The notes beneath the pieces were generated by a model. That model worked only from the letters and a program-made list of their open reading frames with translations. It was not told the origin of the DNA and did not search any database. 31,737 nucleotides of DNA from a virus, in the IMG/VR virus record IMGVR_UViG_3300037245_002296, positions 1-31,737 of that record; one strand, given 5' to 3'. Shown one piece after another: positions 1 through 8,500 of the stretch; positions within the stretch are counted from its first letter, which is position 1, and the number at the start of each line of letters is the position of its first letter. The position numbers and the translations under genes are program-made.

Positions 1-360
1 CGCTCCAAAAAGGTCAACCCTGAGACGCCCCCTGAGACGCCCCCTGAGACGCCCCCAGTGGCTCCTAGAGAGCCTCCGGAGATTACCCCTCTGGGAACAC
101 TCGTGTACTCTATGAACGGCTGGGAGGTACCGCCTTGTCCGCCAGGCTACGTTCGTAGGTCATCTGACCTAGCAAGCGACGATGCCTACGTTCTGGACCC
201 GATTCGGACGCCGTGTAAACACCTCCGTCTGACGCCAGGCGAGGTGGGGTCTTGTGGATACCATCGCATCAAGAGGTGGTGTCGATCCATCAAATCGTAC
301 GTCGGCCCGAAGACCTGCGAGACCTGCACGCAGAGAAAGGACTTGGATGGGACAAGGTAG
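1..360 (+). CDS. Cys-rich paralogue 1, partial at 5' end
   Basis: The frame is open to the window edge, so the gene begins upstream. The GTG at 58 is probably internal, because codons 1-57 read as a plausible Lys/Pro-rich segment with three PETP units. The C-terminal half holds the motif shared with the next two genes: GWE-x-PP, then PPGY, then D-A-Y, then PCKH, single cysteines about 12 and 8 residues apart, and a final CETC. Five cysteines and a histidine in this spacing suggest a small metal-binding or disulfide-stabilised domain, but I recognise no named family. The TAG at 358 overlaps the start region of the next gene (ATG at 347), so the genes are probably translationally coupled. Function unknown. 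Confidence 0.7.
   Translation, partial: RSKKVNPETPPETPPETPPVAPREPPEITPLGTLVYSMNGWEVPPCPPGYVRRSSDLASDDAYVLDPIRTPCKHLRLTPGEVGSCGYHRIKRWCRSIKSYVGPKTCETCTQRKDLDGTR
19..54 (+). repeat. 12-bp tandem repeat, three copies
   Basis: The unit CCTGAGACGCCC occurs three times head to tail without mismatch. In the frame of the partial Cys-rich gene each unit encodes Pro-Glu-Thr-Pro, forming a proline-rich linker ahead of the cysteine domain. Copy number may vary by slippage. Confidence 0.9.
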
Positions 361-634
361 ACCTAACAAAGCGGCTGACGGTAGCTTGACATTTCCTCAG
401 AGGGGATTCGAGCCGCCACCAGTGCCTCCCGGATACCTCCGGAAGACAACCAACCTGAAGAGCCCCGACGCTTGGTGTTTCATTCCGATATTGAAACCCT
501 GCGAGCATCGGACGATAGTGACAGAGGAGGGTCCCGGAAGTTGCCAGGCAGTTTCAATAAAATACTACTGCAAAGGAGTTCGACGTCATGATATGTCAGC
601 TTGCGAACAATGTGCGAAAGGGAATAAGACATGA
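347..634 (+). CDS. Cys-rich paralogue 2 (95 aa)
   Basis: Small protein of unknown function. I chose ATG 347 (MGQGRPN) because AAAGG lies a few bases upstream. A longer open frame from 254 would add an Arg-rich stretch that is only the shadow of the preceding gene. The protein repeats the motif of its neighbours: GFEPPP, PPGY, D-A-W, PCEH, spaced single cysteines, and CEQC near the end. The start overlaps the preceding stop by 14 bases, and the stop overlaps the next ATG in an ATGA junction (631-634), so all three genes are probably coupled. The conserved Cys/His pattern suggests zinc binding, but this is inference. Confidence 0.8.
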   Translation: MGQGRPNKAADGSLTFPQRGFEPPPVPPGYLRKTTNLKSPDAWCFIPILKPCEHRTIVTEEGPGSCQAVSIKYYCKGVRRHDMSACEQCAKGNKT

Positions 635-1197
635 GTGATTGTACAGGCTGCGGTGAACCTTATCCGTCAGCAAAGGAAGTCGAGATTGGCACCATGCCAG
701 ATGTCAGCGACAGCTTCAAAGGGCTTCCAACGGGGACGTCCAAAGAACTACCCAAGCTACCGGGAATCGTGTACAGCGAAGTGTGGGCCGTCCCCATGAG
801 CCAATACACAGAGGATCACCTGTCTTACATTGGCATGACGGTACCTGAGGGGTTTGAATTTGTACGCACCAATGGTGACGGCTGCATATTCTACGAAAAA
901 GAGCCTGGCGGCTTTGAACCGCCAGGCCCGATTGATGGGTTTGAATGCGACCCGGAAAACCAATGGTTCTTCAGACCACTATGGGAATCTTGCTCATGGC
1001 GACACTACACGACGATAGCCAAGACGAAGTGTCAGTGCATCGACGTGTTAGCTAAGTGTTCAGTGAATAGCCATTGGGTTAAGTACGCGGATTGTTTGAA
1101 GTGCAAGTCACGGCTCCCACTGAAGAACCGTCTGTATCCTGTGAAGAAGACAAGAGCTAATCTTCGTCTACCGGACCTCGACCATAATTCCAAGTGA
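631..1197 (+). CDS. Cys-rich paralogue 3 (188 aa)
   Basis: The longest of the three tandem paralogues. The N-terminus has its own C-x2-C (CTGC). The middle contains VPEGFEFVR, resembling the PPGY-R segment of the sister proteins. The C-terminal half has the shared core: GGFEPP, DGFE, a Phe-Phe-x-Pro segment, SCSWRH, spaced cysteines and CLKC, then a basic tail. Function unknown; the pattern suggests a metal-binding domain. Start at the ATGA overlap with gene 2, with AAGGG upstream. The last 41 bases overlap the 3' end of the opposite-strand SprT-like gene, so the two transcripts are antisense there. Confidence 0.8.
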   Translation: MSDCTGCGEPYPSAKEVEIGTMPDVSDSFKGLPTGTSKELPKLPGIVYSEVWAVPMSQYTEDHLSYIGMTVPEGFEFVRTNGDGCIFYEKEPGGFEPPGPIDGFECDPENQWFFRPLWESCSWRHYTTIAKTKCQCIDVLAKCSVNSHWVKYADCLKCKSRLPLKNRLYPVKKTRANLRLPDLDHNSK

Positions 1198-1483
1198 GCC
1201 AGGTGCGGTAGAGCTTGGCGTACATCAATCCCCACTCAGGACCATGGTTGTCAGCATCGTTGCCAAACCATGTCATTGCGTGTGACCATTCGTGCAAGAG
1301 GGTATCCATCCTCAAACTGAAGCACTGCTTCCGGATGTCTATCTCAAAACAATGGTTGACGTAATCACACAGACCTTGGTATTCCATATCCTTCTGCCTG
1401 ACACGGACACGCTTACCGAGGGGATGCTCACGACGGAGCCAGCTTAGAGTCTTTTTCCACTTCGTCTCTACTGTTAGTTTCAT
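1157..1483 (-). CDS. SprT-like zinc metallopeptidase (108 aa)
   Basis: Residues 64-68 read HEWSH, a canonical HExxH zinc-binding and catalytic motif. HGPEW at 80-84 supplies the likely third zinc ligand, and Gly-Pro-x-Trp after that His is typical of SprT/Spartan-like domains. Cellular relatives act on proteins bound to DNA; the phage substrate is unknown. The protein is short, essentially the catalytic core only. I chose ATG 1483 because GGAGG lies six bases upstream; a TTG at 1495 is in frame but sits inside the ribosome binding site. It is the last gene of the minus-strand late operon and converges with the Cys-rich genes, with a 41-base 3' overlap. Confidence 0.88.
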   Translation of the reverse strand: MKLTVETKWKKTLSWLRREHPLGKRVRVRQKDMEYQGLCDYVNHCFEIDIRKQCFSLRMDTLLHEWSHAMTWFGNDADNHGPEWGLMYAKLYRTWLTWNYGRGPVDED

Positions 1484-1500
1484 GAATCCCTCCAAACTAT

Positions 1501-1535
1501 GCCCACCCCGCTCTCATGCGGGGTGGGCTCTTTTT
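1501..1535 (+). terminator. Rho-independent terminator, plus strand
   Basis: A perfect 11-bp stem (1501-1511 with 1518-1528), GC-rich, with a 6-base loop, is followed by TCTTTTT. The T-tract is on the plus strand, so it should stop the Cys-rich transcript after it has run antisense through the metallopeptidase gene. Read on the minus strand it lies between the tail hub gene and the SprT-like gene and has only a weak T-tract (ATAGTTT). Confidence 0.85.
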
Positions 1536-1537
1536 GG

Positions 1538-4435
1538 TTAGTCACTGTCCTCAGCCAAGAACGCAGTACCGGCACCAAACCTCTCGCCGTCATCGTCGTA
1601 CTTGAAGTGGAATTCCTCACCATCTTCATGCTCCGAGTCGCCCCACTTGGACTCATCGCAATCTACGACGAGCTTGGCGTCCCCAGCATCTTCCTTGATA
1701 GATTTGAAGAAAGTGTCTAGTGTTGCTATTGGACCACTGTCCCCATTATCAGAATCATAGATGGGTGTCTTGCGGATATCAATCCCAGGCTCTTCATGCT
1801 GAATCTCTGCTAATGGCTCGATCTCCATATCTGTCTTGTACCGTTGAGTCAGGTCTGGGTCAGGGTTAGCCGACACATCTAACTCAGCGTACTGAGTAGG
1901 AAATATCACAGGTTGTGCCTCGAAGTCGACATCCGTCGGAATGTGTTCACCGTGGTCAGCAGGTCCGCTGAAGACCACGTTAGGACCACCAACCCACACG
2001 ACACCGGTTCCCCAGTCGTCTGGGTCCGTGAAGCCGATGGGTAGGTCACCCGTCGCGCCCGCTCCGATGCCATCTCCGCCCGCGTATCCGGCGGCTATGT
2101 CCTCGGCTGTCGGGTAGGTTCTATCCACTGACAACGCTGATGGCCAAAAGAACTCATACTCAATCATCTCGCCAGATCGCACAGGTGTGTGACAGACGAA
2201 GTCGATGGTTTGATCAGCCGAGTTGTAGTTGGCTTCCTCAACGATGGCCTTCACATCCCCAGTCGATACGTACGCGGAGTTGAAATCCAACAGAACAGTG
2301 TCGAACGTCTCCAGGTTAAGTTTCTGGAGGTACGTCTTGAACTTCATCTTCTTCCATGTGTTGGCTTTACGTATCAACCAGAAGGTCGCTGCCTTCAACA
2401 CGATGTCAGGCTGGTTGAAACAGTAGAAGAAATAGTCCTCTGACTGGGTCCCGTACTTCTTGACGTTGTGCCTGAGGATGACCTTGTTGGGGTCGTCCTC
2501 GTTCCACGAGATACGCCACTCGACGACCATCTTTGTGACCAAGTCTTCGGTCGGGGTCAGCGATATCTCGATACCGCTCTCAGCGTCTATGTCACTCTCA
2601 GTGATTGTGTCGTCGCTGGATGGTTCCACTGGCAGGTACTTGATGTAAAACGTGCCGTTGGAAATCCAGAGAGCACACCGAGCTTGGAAAGCGATCTCTT
2701 GCAAAACAGTAATGGCATTCTTCTTCTCCAAGATGGGGAAGTTCATCGGGAACGGATCGAGACTCGTGCGGATGTTCGTGAAGCTGGTTGCATCGAAGTC
2801 CAGGTCTGTGAAGTTGGTGATGATGTACTCAAGGATGTCACAAGTGTGTGGTCCGATATCGGATTCAAAAGTGACATAGATGTCGTCGTTCCACCCCTGA
2901 CCCGTGATGGTACTCAGAGGCTTGTCGAACACAATCTCAACGGCTTGGATAGGGCCATAGTCCGTGACTTGAATGACATACAAGTCTGACGGGATATTGA
3001 TGAGCTTACGTTCGTTCTCGAAGACTTTGTACGCCTTCACGTCCAAGACTGTGCCAGGCACGATACTCGCGACGTATGTGACAGGTTCACTCGAAGCAAT
3101 ATCGACAGTCGTTCCAGCCTCAGCCCAATAGTGCTGAGAAATTTGGCTAGGACGCCCACCGGACAAGTCTGTCCCTGCCGGGACGAAAATTGCCTTCCTC
3201 GTCGTTATCTCTGTATTCCCCACCATTGTCTTGTATTCCCAGTACCCACCACGCATGGTAGGTGTCTCTGTTGGATTACACCATTCCGCGATATCAACGT
3301 CGGTGCCTCCTTCCAGGAAAGGGTTGGAACCGGGGATACCACTGATACCCAACTTAGCTTTTCGATAACCCCGCGTGAAACTACCTTGGTTCACATATCC
3401 ATCGTAGATGCCTTCGGCCTTTTCCTCATGTTCTTCGTGAAGTCTATCAGAGATGTAGAACTTGTCCCCCTCGAAGTAGCCTGTGAAGAGACCTTGACCT
3501 ATACGGATTGTCATCCCGATGTTCTGCGGAAAATCTTCGCCACCTAGAATCGTGACAGGGTTGCAACCTAAGTCATTTGGATTTGAGACGCTCTTAGCCT
3601 TACTAAATTCGGCACAGACCCCATTCTTCCAATGTTGGAATGACATTTGGTTACGTTGGTCTCGTAAGTCTGCTTGCTGTCCCCTAGCGGCATCTGATTT
3701 CTCAGCAGCATCTTTGATTTCGTGTCTTTTCCGATCATATGCAGCATACACACTACCGAGGTGGTCTATCTGTGCGCCTATGGCTGCCATCTGAATAGAG
3801 TAGCTGACATCGTTACCACCTAACGGAAATGCCTCATTGAAACTGTTCCCACTGATGATACCAACGCCACAGAGTGTCGAGCCTTTGACGGCTTGGTTGA
3901 ACTGCATGGCAGGGACGTCTTGTACCTTACCGAATATCATTGGCCATGCTTTGTCGATGATGTCCTTCGGAATCCACGGGAACTCGCCCTCTTCAGCAGA
4001 GAAGCCTACTTCCTTGTCTTCGAGTTGCGAGATGATGGAGAATGCGACTGTCCGGTTTCTTTCGTTCCAGGTGATGGGCGAACTGATTTTCCCTGCGAAG
4101 AGCAGGAATCTGTCGGCGAGTGCCATCCCGTCGAACCACTGGTATACACGAGCACTACGTTTGTGGATGTCGTGGGTGTCGAGGATCGCTTTGATAGTGC
4201 CATCTGTGTCGTCCAGGGTTAGGGCTAGTTCTTGTGAACTGTCATTATCACTCACGCTGATGATGTTGTCGAGATCGCCGACCTCCAGTATCTTACCTTC
4301 GATGGAGCCGACCGTGCGGTCAGCATAAAGCTTGGAGCCTTCATCAGCAATCCAATCGATCTCCACGATTGTGATAGGCTCGTTGCCATGCGTGGCAGCG
4401 ATTTGTGCTAAGGCGTTGGCGGAAAGATTTCTCAT
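1538..4435 (-). CDS. Tail hub / tip protein (965 aa)
   Basis: Large protein in the tail-tip cluster, of a type I recall from many environmental phage genomes as 'phage tail protein'. The first ~170 residues carry the most family-like text: YADRTVG, EVGDLDN, the hydrophobic LADRFLLFAGKISSP, then QLEDKEVGFS and PMIFGKV. A charged, probably helical segment lies near 225-260. The middle is beta-rich with scattered cysteines. The C-terminal ~200 residues are Gly/Asp-rich and end very acidic. By position and size it probably forms the tail-tip hub joining tube and adhesion apparatus, but no catalytic motif is visible. Start ATG with AGGGAG upstream; a 24-base gap separates it from the 87-residue gene. 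Confidence 0.75.
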   Translation of the reverse strand: MRNLSANALAQIAATHGNEPITIVEIDWIADEGSKLYADRTVGSIEGKILEVGDLDNIISVSDNDSSQELALTLDDTDGTIKAILDTHDIHKRSARVYQWFDGMALADRFLLFAGKISSPITWNERNRTVAFSIISQLEDKEVGFSAEEGEFPWIPKDIIDKAWPMIFGKVQDVPAMQFNQAVKGSTLCGVGIISGNSFNEAFPLGGNDVSYSIQMAAIGAQIDHLGSVYAAYDRKRHEIKDAAEKSDAARGQQADLRDQRNQMSFQHWKNGVCAEFSKAKSVSNPNDLGCNPVTILGGEDFPQNIGMTIRIGQGLFTGYFEGDKFYISDRLHEEHEEKAEGIYDGYVNQGSFTRGYRKAKLGISGIPGSNPFLEGGTDVDIAEWCNPTETPTMRGGYWEYKTMVGNTEITTRKAIFVPAGTDLSGGRPSQISQHYWAEAGTTVDIASSEPVTYVASIVPGTVLDVKAYKVFENERKLINIPSDLYVIQVTDYGPIQAVEIVFDKPLSTITGQGWNDDIYVTFESDIGPHTCDILEYIITNFTDLDFDATSFTNIRTSLDPFPMNFPILEKKNAITVLQEIAFQARCALWISNGTFYIKYLPVEPSSDDTITESDIDAESGIEISLTPTEDLVTKMVVEWRISWNEDDPNKVILRHNVKKYGTQSEDYFFYCFNQPDIVLKAATFWLIRKANTWKKMKFKTYLQKLNLETFDTVLLDFNSAYVSTGDVKAIVEEANYNSADQTIDFVCHTPVRSGEMIEYEFFWPSALSVDRTYPTAEDIAAGYAGGDGIGAGATGDLPIGFTDPDDWGTGVVWVGGPNVVFSGPADHGEHIPTDVDFEAQPVIFPTQYAELDVSANPDPDLTQRYKTDMEIEPLAEIQHEEPGIDIRKTPIYDSDNGDSGPIATLDTFFKSIKEDAGDAKLVVDCDESKWGDSEHEDGEEFHFKYDDDGERFGAGTAFLAEDSD

Positions 4436-4459
4436 TGCTCTTCTCCCTCGTGTTACTTA

Positions 4460-4723
4460 TTAACCACCAATATCAACACTAGTTTCAAGTGAATCTTCAG
4501 CGTTTTTGAAAGCTATCTTACGATCTGCTTTACGGACATTCTCTCGAAGATGTTTCATCACGCATCGTTTCCACCAATCCAAGTCAGTCCAGGGTAAGTC
4601 CGTGCGAGGATTCACTACCGGGATATTCGTGTCTTCTTGGAAAGGGATTGGATCAAGAGTTTGTTCTGCTCGCGAAGTTCTGACAGACTGTTCAACTGTA
4701 AATGTGAAAGTTATCTGTGGCAT
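4460..4723 (-). CDS. Unrecognised 87-aa protein in tail-tip cluster
   Basis: Small gene with a perfect AAGGAG six bases before its ATG. The protein has a short beta-prone N-terminus (ITFTFTV), a Pro/Asp-rich middle and a Trp-rich helical part (DLDWWKR followed by basic residues). I do not recognise a family. Its place between the 133-residue distal-tail-like gene and the hub gene suggests a small tail-tip component or assembly factor. Confidence 0.65.
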   Translation of the reverse strand: MPQITFTFTVEQSVRTSRAEQTLDPIPFQEDTNIPVVNPRTDLPWTDLDWWKRCVMKHLRENVRKADRKIAFKNAEDSLETSVDIGG

Positions 4724-4740
4724 GTAAATCTCCTTATGAG

Positions 4741-5142
4741 TTAATTCTGTTCGATACCCTCGAACTCGATAGTAATGGTCTGGGTCTCGCCCCTCGGCAT
4801 CGGAGATATCGCGGGTCCCGCCCTTGACACTGTGTCAAACTCGAATGGGTTGTTGACGAAGTTGCCAACCCACACCCTATCGTTGTGATCGACTACTGTG
4901 ATTTTGGATGCGAAGTACGATTGGAAGAAGGCTCTCATTTCGAGTGCCTTGTTCCTTGTGAGCTTGAACGTCCATTGCATCTTACGTCCGCCCTTACGTT
5001 TGATGTATGTGTATCGCGTGCCATCCAGGGCACGCTTCATCACCACCACATTCCTAAGACCTTCAGAGTCCCCCAACCTTGGGTTGGGAAAGATGGACGT
5101 CGTCTGGATAGTAGGGAACGGTGCTTGCATTTGAAACGACAT
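4741..5142 (-). CDS. Distal-tail-like domain protein (133 aa)
   Basis: Single-domain protein with a PNPRLGDSE motif near residue 20, a W-T-F-KLTR strand and helix (RNKALEMRAFFQSY), a VVDHNDRVWVGN hairpin, an NNP turn and a final TITIEFEG strand. The same order of elements occurs inside the 734-residue protein at 12356-14560 (residues ~445-575: TPNLGN, a helix ending in FIDDHLG, MIDWEHRYWRG, TNP, NITFEGE), so the two are probably paralogous. I infer a structural ring or adaptor at the distal tail. GAGGGAG precedes the ATG at good spacing. Confidence 0.7.
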   Translation of the reverse strand: MSFQMQAPFPTIQTTSIFPNPRLGDSEGLRNVVVMKRALDGTRYTYIKRKGGRKMQWTFKLTRNKALEMRAFFQSYFASKITVVDHNDRVWVGNFVNNPFEFDTVSRAGPAISPMPRGETQTITIEFEGIEQN

Positions 5143-5154
5143 ATTTTCTCCCTC

Positions 5155-5187
5155 AAGAAAAGTGGCGGGGCGGTTGCCTACCCCGCC
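5155..5187 (-). terminator. Hairpin between 113-aa and 133-aa genes
   Basis: A 7-bp all-GC stem (5164-5170 with 5181-5187) follows the 113-residue gene on the minus strand, with CACTTTTCTT downstream. The T-tract is short and broken, so this may attenuate rather than fully terminate, or stabilise the mRNA 3' end. Confidence 0.55.
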
Positions 5188-5198
5188 TTAGGTTTCAC

Positions 5199-5540
5199 TT
5201 AATCCATTGACCCAGTTGGTTTAGGATACTTGGCTTTGATACGTGTAATCTCATCGACCCAGGTCGTGGTGCCATCCATGGCATCCCGGTACATCATGTC
5301 AAGCTGGGCTCTCAGTGTGGGATACTCCCGCCGCCTACGATTCTTGTACCGTATTTTAGCGTCCTGAATCTTCTGGTCGACACCCCTCGGATCGAGCATT
5401 GGCTCGCCGAGTTCTGGGTTGTGTGGAGGTGTAGGACCATTCCACTCGAATACCTCATGACGTGTTCGGTCAAGCTTGAGCAATGTTCCAACATCGTGAC
5501 TTCGCTCAACAACAATTCCATCCCTGACTGCAAGGAACAT
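5199..5540 (-). CDS. Small tail-fibre-associated protein (113 aa)
   Basis: Lies directly downstream of the giant fibre gene (12-base gap, strong AAAGGAGG). The N-terminus is short and beta-prone; the middle has a Pro-rich segment (NGPTPPHNPELG). The C-terminal half is helical and basic, with YPTLRAQLDMMYRD and WVDEITRIKAKYPKP. The Y-P-x-L-x-x-QLD ... I-K-x-x-YPK pattern is familiar from small phage proteins encoded next to tail fibres, some annotated as fibre assembly or attachment proteins. I infer a role in fibre folding or attachment; the exact function is unproven. Confidence 0.68.
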   Translation of the reverse strand: MFLAVRDGIVVERSHDVGTLLKLDRTRHEVFEWNGPTPPHNPELGEPMLDPRGVDQKIQDAKIRYKNRRRREYPTLRAQLDMMYRDAMDGTTTWVDEITRIKAKYPKPTGSMD

Positions 5541-5552
5541 ATCTTCCTCCTT

Positions 5553-8500
5553 TTAAGAGATAATCACGTAACTACCATCATTGTTACCTGGAGTGGCGGG
5601 ACTCCAGCCACCGGTGTATGACCCAGAATTTACATCAATACCCGACCACCTATCCGCGACGAATGCGTTGCCTAGTCCATTTTCATAAATGACGCAATTT
5701 CTCGCGTCAATGAATGAACCCTGGTATGAGTATACAGGAGAATCCCCACACCCAGACACTGTTACATACTGTGCTGAACATGTTGAACCATTGAAACAGA
5801 AAATCGCCTCGTTGCTGCCGCCCGACAGGTGGGCGTACCTCAAACTGAGAATTCCGCCGTTCTGTGCGTTGACACACCGTGACCCACACTTGCTCATAAA
5901 AGAGTAGTCCGCGAAAAGCATCGCATTGTTCTGAGAGTAGGCATCTGTTTGGAATCCAACAATGGCGGCAGCATCCCCACTCGCATCCGAACCAGCGAAG
6001 TTTATCACGGCACCATTGAGTAACCATATACCATACTTCGCATCCGTGTTTGAGGTATCATAGTTACCTTCGAGAACGAGACCTCTCCAGGCACCAGCGG
6101 TGTATGTCCCGTTTATTTTCAATCCGTTCTTGTCATCAAAGGCGATGACCGTTTTGATCAACTCGACAGTACATGTTACTGTCCCGGATGCCTTATTGGC
6201 ACCATTACGATAGACAATATCAACCGTTGCTGTCCGTGAGCCACCGTCCCACCCTGAGACATAATGGCAACCTAATAGAGCGTTGGGATTTACTCCACCA
6301 GATGTAGCCCGCACAGCAATATAATCACCTACCGAGACTGATTTCCCAACTGGTAGGACGAATGTCACCTCGTAGCTGATCAGACTACCGAAACCAAGAG
6401 CCGTTTCACTAACGCCAATTGAGGCGGTGTCCTGACTGGTGATCTGCTCGGAGACACCTTGCCAAGTCACTTGAGAACCAAACGGGTGCTGGAACGACAG
6501 TGTTCCAGCTTCGGGGAAGATACCTTCGCCAATGTCTACGAGAACGGTGTAGTCACCAATGTAGAGTTGACCAAGATATTCAATAGTCCTCTCTAACGTA
6601 AGGAAGGGGGTGCCAGACGAGCCATCACCAGTAGTATCATTACCCGTCGTGCGAATGTACACGGTCTTGTTTGCTGTTAGGGATAACGTCCATGGAGCCG
6701 ATTCCATCTGAAACTTTCCAGCACTGTCTGCTGTGAGAACGTACGTCATTTCAGCACCGGTGAATGCAGGGACTGTCTCTGCAAGTACGTCAGCAAGGCA
6801 TGTTGTATGCCATCCCGAAACGCCAGCGGCAGACGATGTCAACGCTTGATCATCACCAGTTGGTTCAGACAAGCCAGTGAAGGCGGACTTGTCTTCCCAT
6901 GCAACATTACCAGAGCCATCACTTGCAAGAACCTGATCGTTACCTGCTGTCGACCATGCTGACACTTTAGCATCAGTTGATATCAAAACCTGATTGTCTA
7001 TTGAAGGGGCTGGAGGGACCAAATCCCACGCAACTATCTGAGGGTCAGATTCGACTCCGGCGTGGTCATGGAAGCCACTCTCATCTGTGTAGAGAGCACT
7101 ATCCCATCCAGTCCAGTCAGTTGTGTATCGTTGTACATGGTCGTCAACTTCAACCATGAGGTAATTCCACTCGGAGGAAGTCGTGCCCAACATAACACAA
7201 ACTTTGTCAGTGTTACCATTGTACCCCACTCGGATGGAATCGAAAGGTGTTGTGCCATTAACACTCGCCGACATGTTCGCCCAATAGCCCGATGTACTAT
7301 TGTAACCGCCTATTTGTATTTCCCAGGCAGAAGATGCAGAGTGTTCGTACCCACGGATTTTGAAAGTCTGGAAGTTATTGGTGAACCCAAAGGGTAGATC
7401 GATTACGAGTGTTCCAAGATTAGTCCACCCTGTGATGTACCGACTGTGCATACACTTCCATACGTAGGCAGAATTTCCATGGTTGTACCTTGACCCTTCC
7501 TCAAGGTCCATGAACGTACCATCGGGAATGGTAATTAACCCAGTCGAACTGGAAATGGCGTTGCCGTCGATTGTGATGTTATCAAAATCTACAACACCTT
7601 CGCTACCAATTGTCATCCATGTGGTGACTGTTCCAGCGATGTTACGATTCTGGAATAGTAGGGTGGCACCTCGGGTGTTGGTATCAGACTCACGGACTGA
7701 AATGATTTTAGACTGAGGTGTGTTAAAACCATACGAATGTGGTGTCAGAAAATGTATAGTAGCCGTGCCATTCTCAACATCAGAAGTACCACCAGTAATT
7801 TGAATCACTGCATCTGGTGAATTCGCCACGACTATCGAACTACAACTGACTTCTCCAGTTGTTGTCAAATCGTCATCCTCGAAACTGATATCACCTGTAC
7901 TACTCCAAATCTTTGCGGCGTCGATAGAGATGGAATCGACTGTCAACGAATTCGCATTCATGGCTAAAACTGTAAAGCCACCTCCGGGAGCGATGCGTGC
8001 CTTCGACGTGTAGCTACCTCCATTGTTGGTGTAGAAATGCAGGGTCCCAGCATCATCGGCACCCGTTCTGACGGCTGTTATCCCAGCAAGAAGCGCTTTA
8101 CTGACACCACTATCTGTCATACTGAAAGTCATCCCAGGTCCGAAACCATTTATGGCATTCGAGCTAGTCTCAGCAATGAAGTCAGCAGTGTATTGGATAG
8201 CATTGGTACTTGTTGAAGTCCGTGTAACATCAAAAGGCGCATAGTCCGAGGATGATACTTCAAGGGTATTCAGGACGAGGTCAGTTGTCCAAGCAGCCGT
8301 CCCAGCACCGGTGCCTACATAGACTTCATTCACCGCACTGTTGGCAGGGATGTTAGAGCCAAAGGACTTGGCTTCCCAGGCAACGTTCCCGGAGCCATCG
8401 CTCGCGAGAACCTGGTTGTTACCAGCCGTCGACCATGCAGCTACGCCAGACGCTGTGGATATCAGTACTTGGTCATCCACCGTCGGCGCAGGTATATTCG

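Noticed and set aside
254-346. Longer N-terminus for Cys-rich paralogue 2
   Set aside because: It encodes Arg-rich shadow sequence inside paralogue 1; the ATG at 347 has the ribosome binding site.
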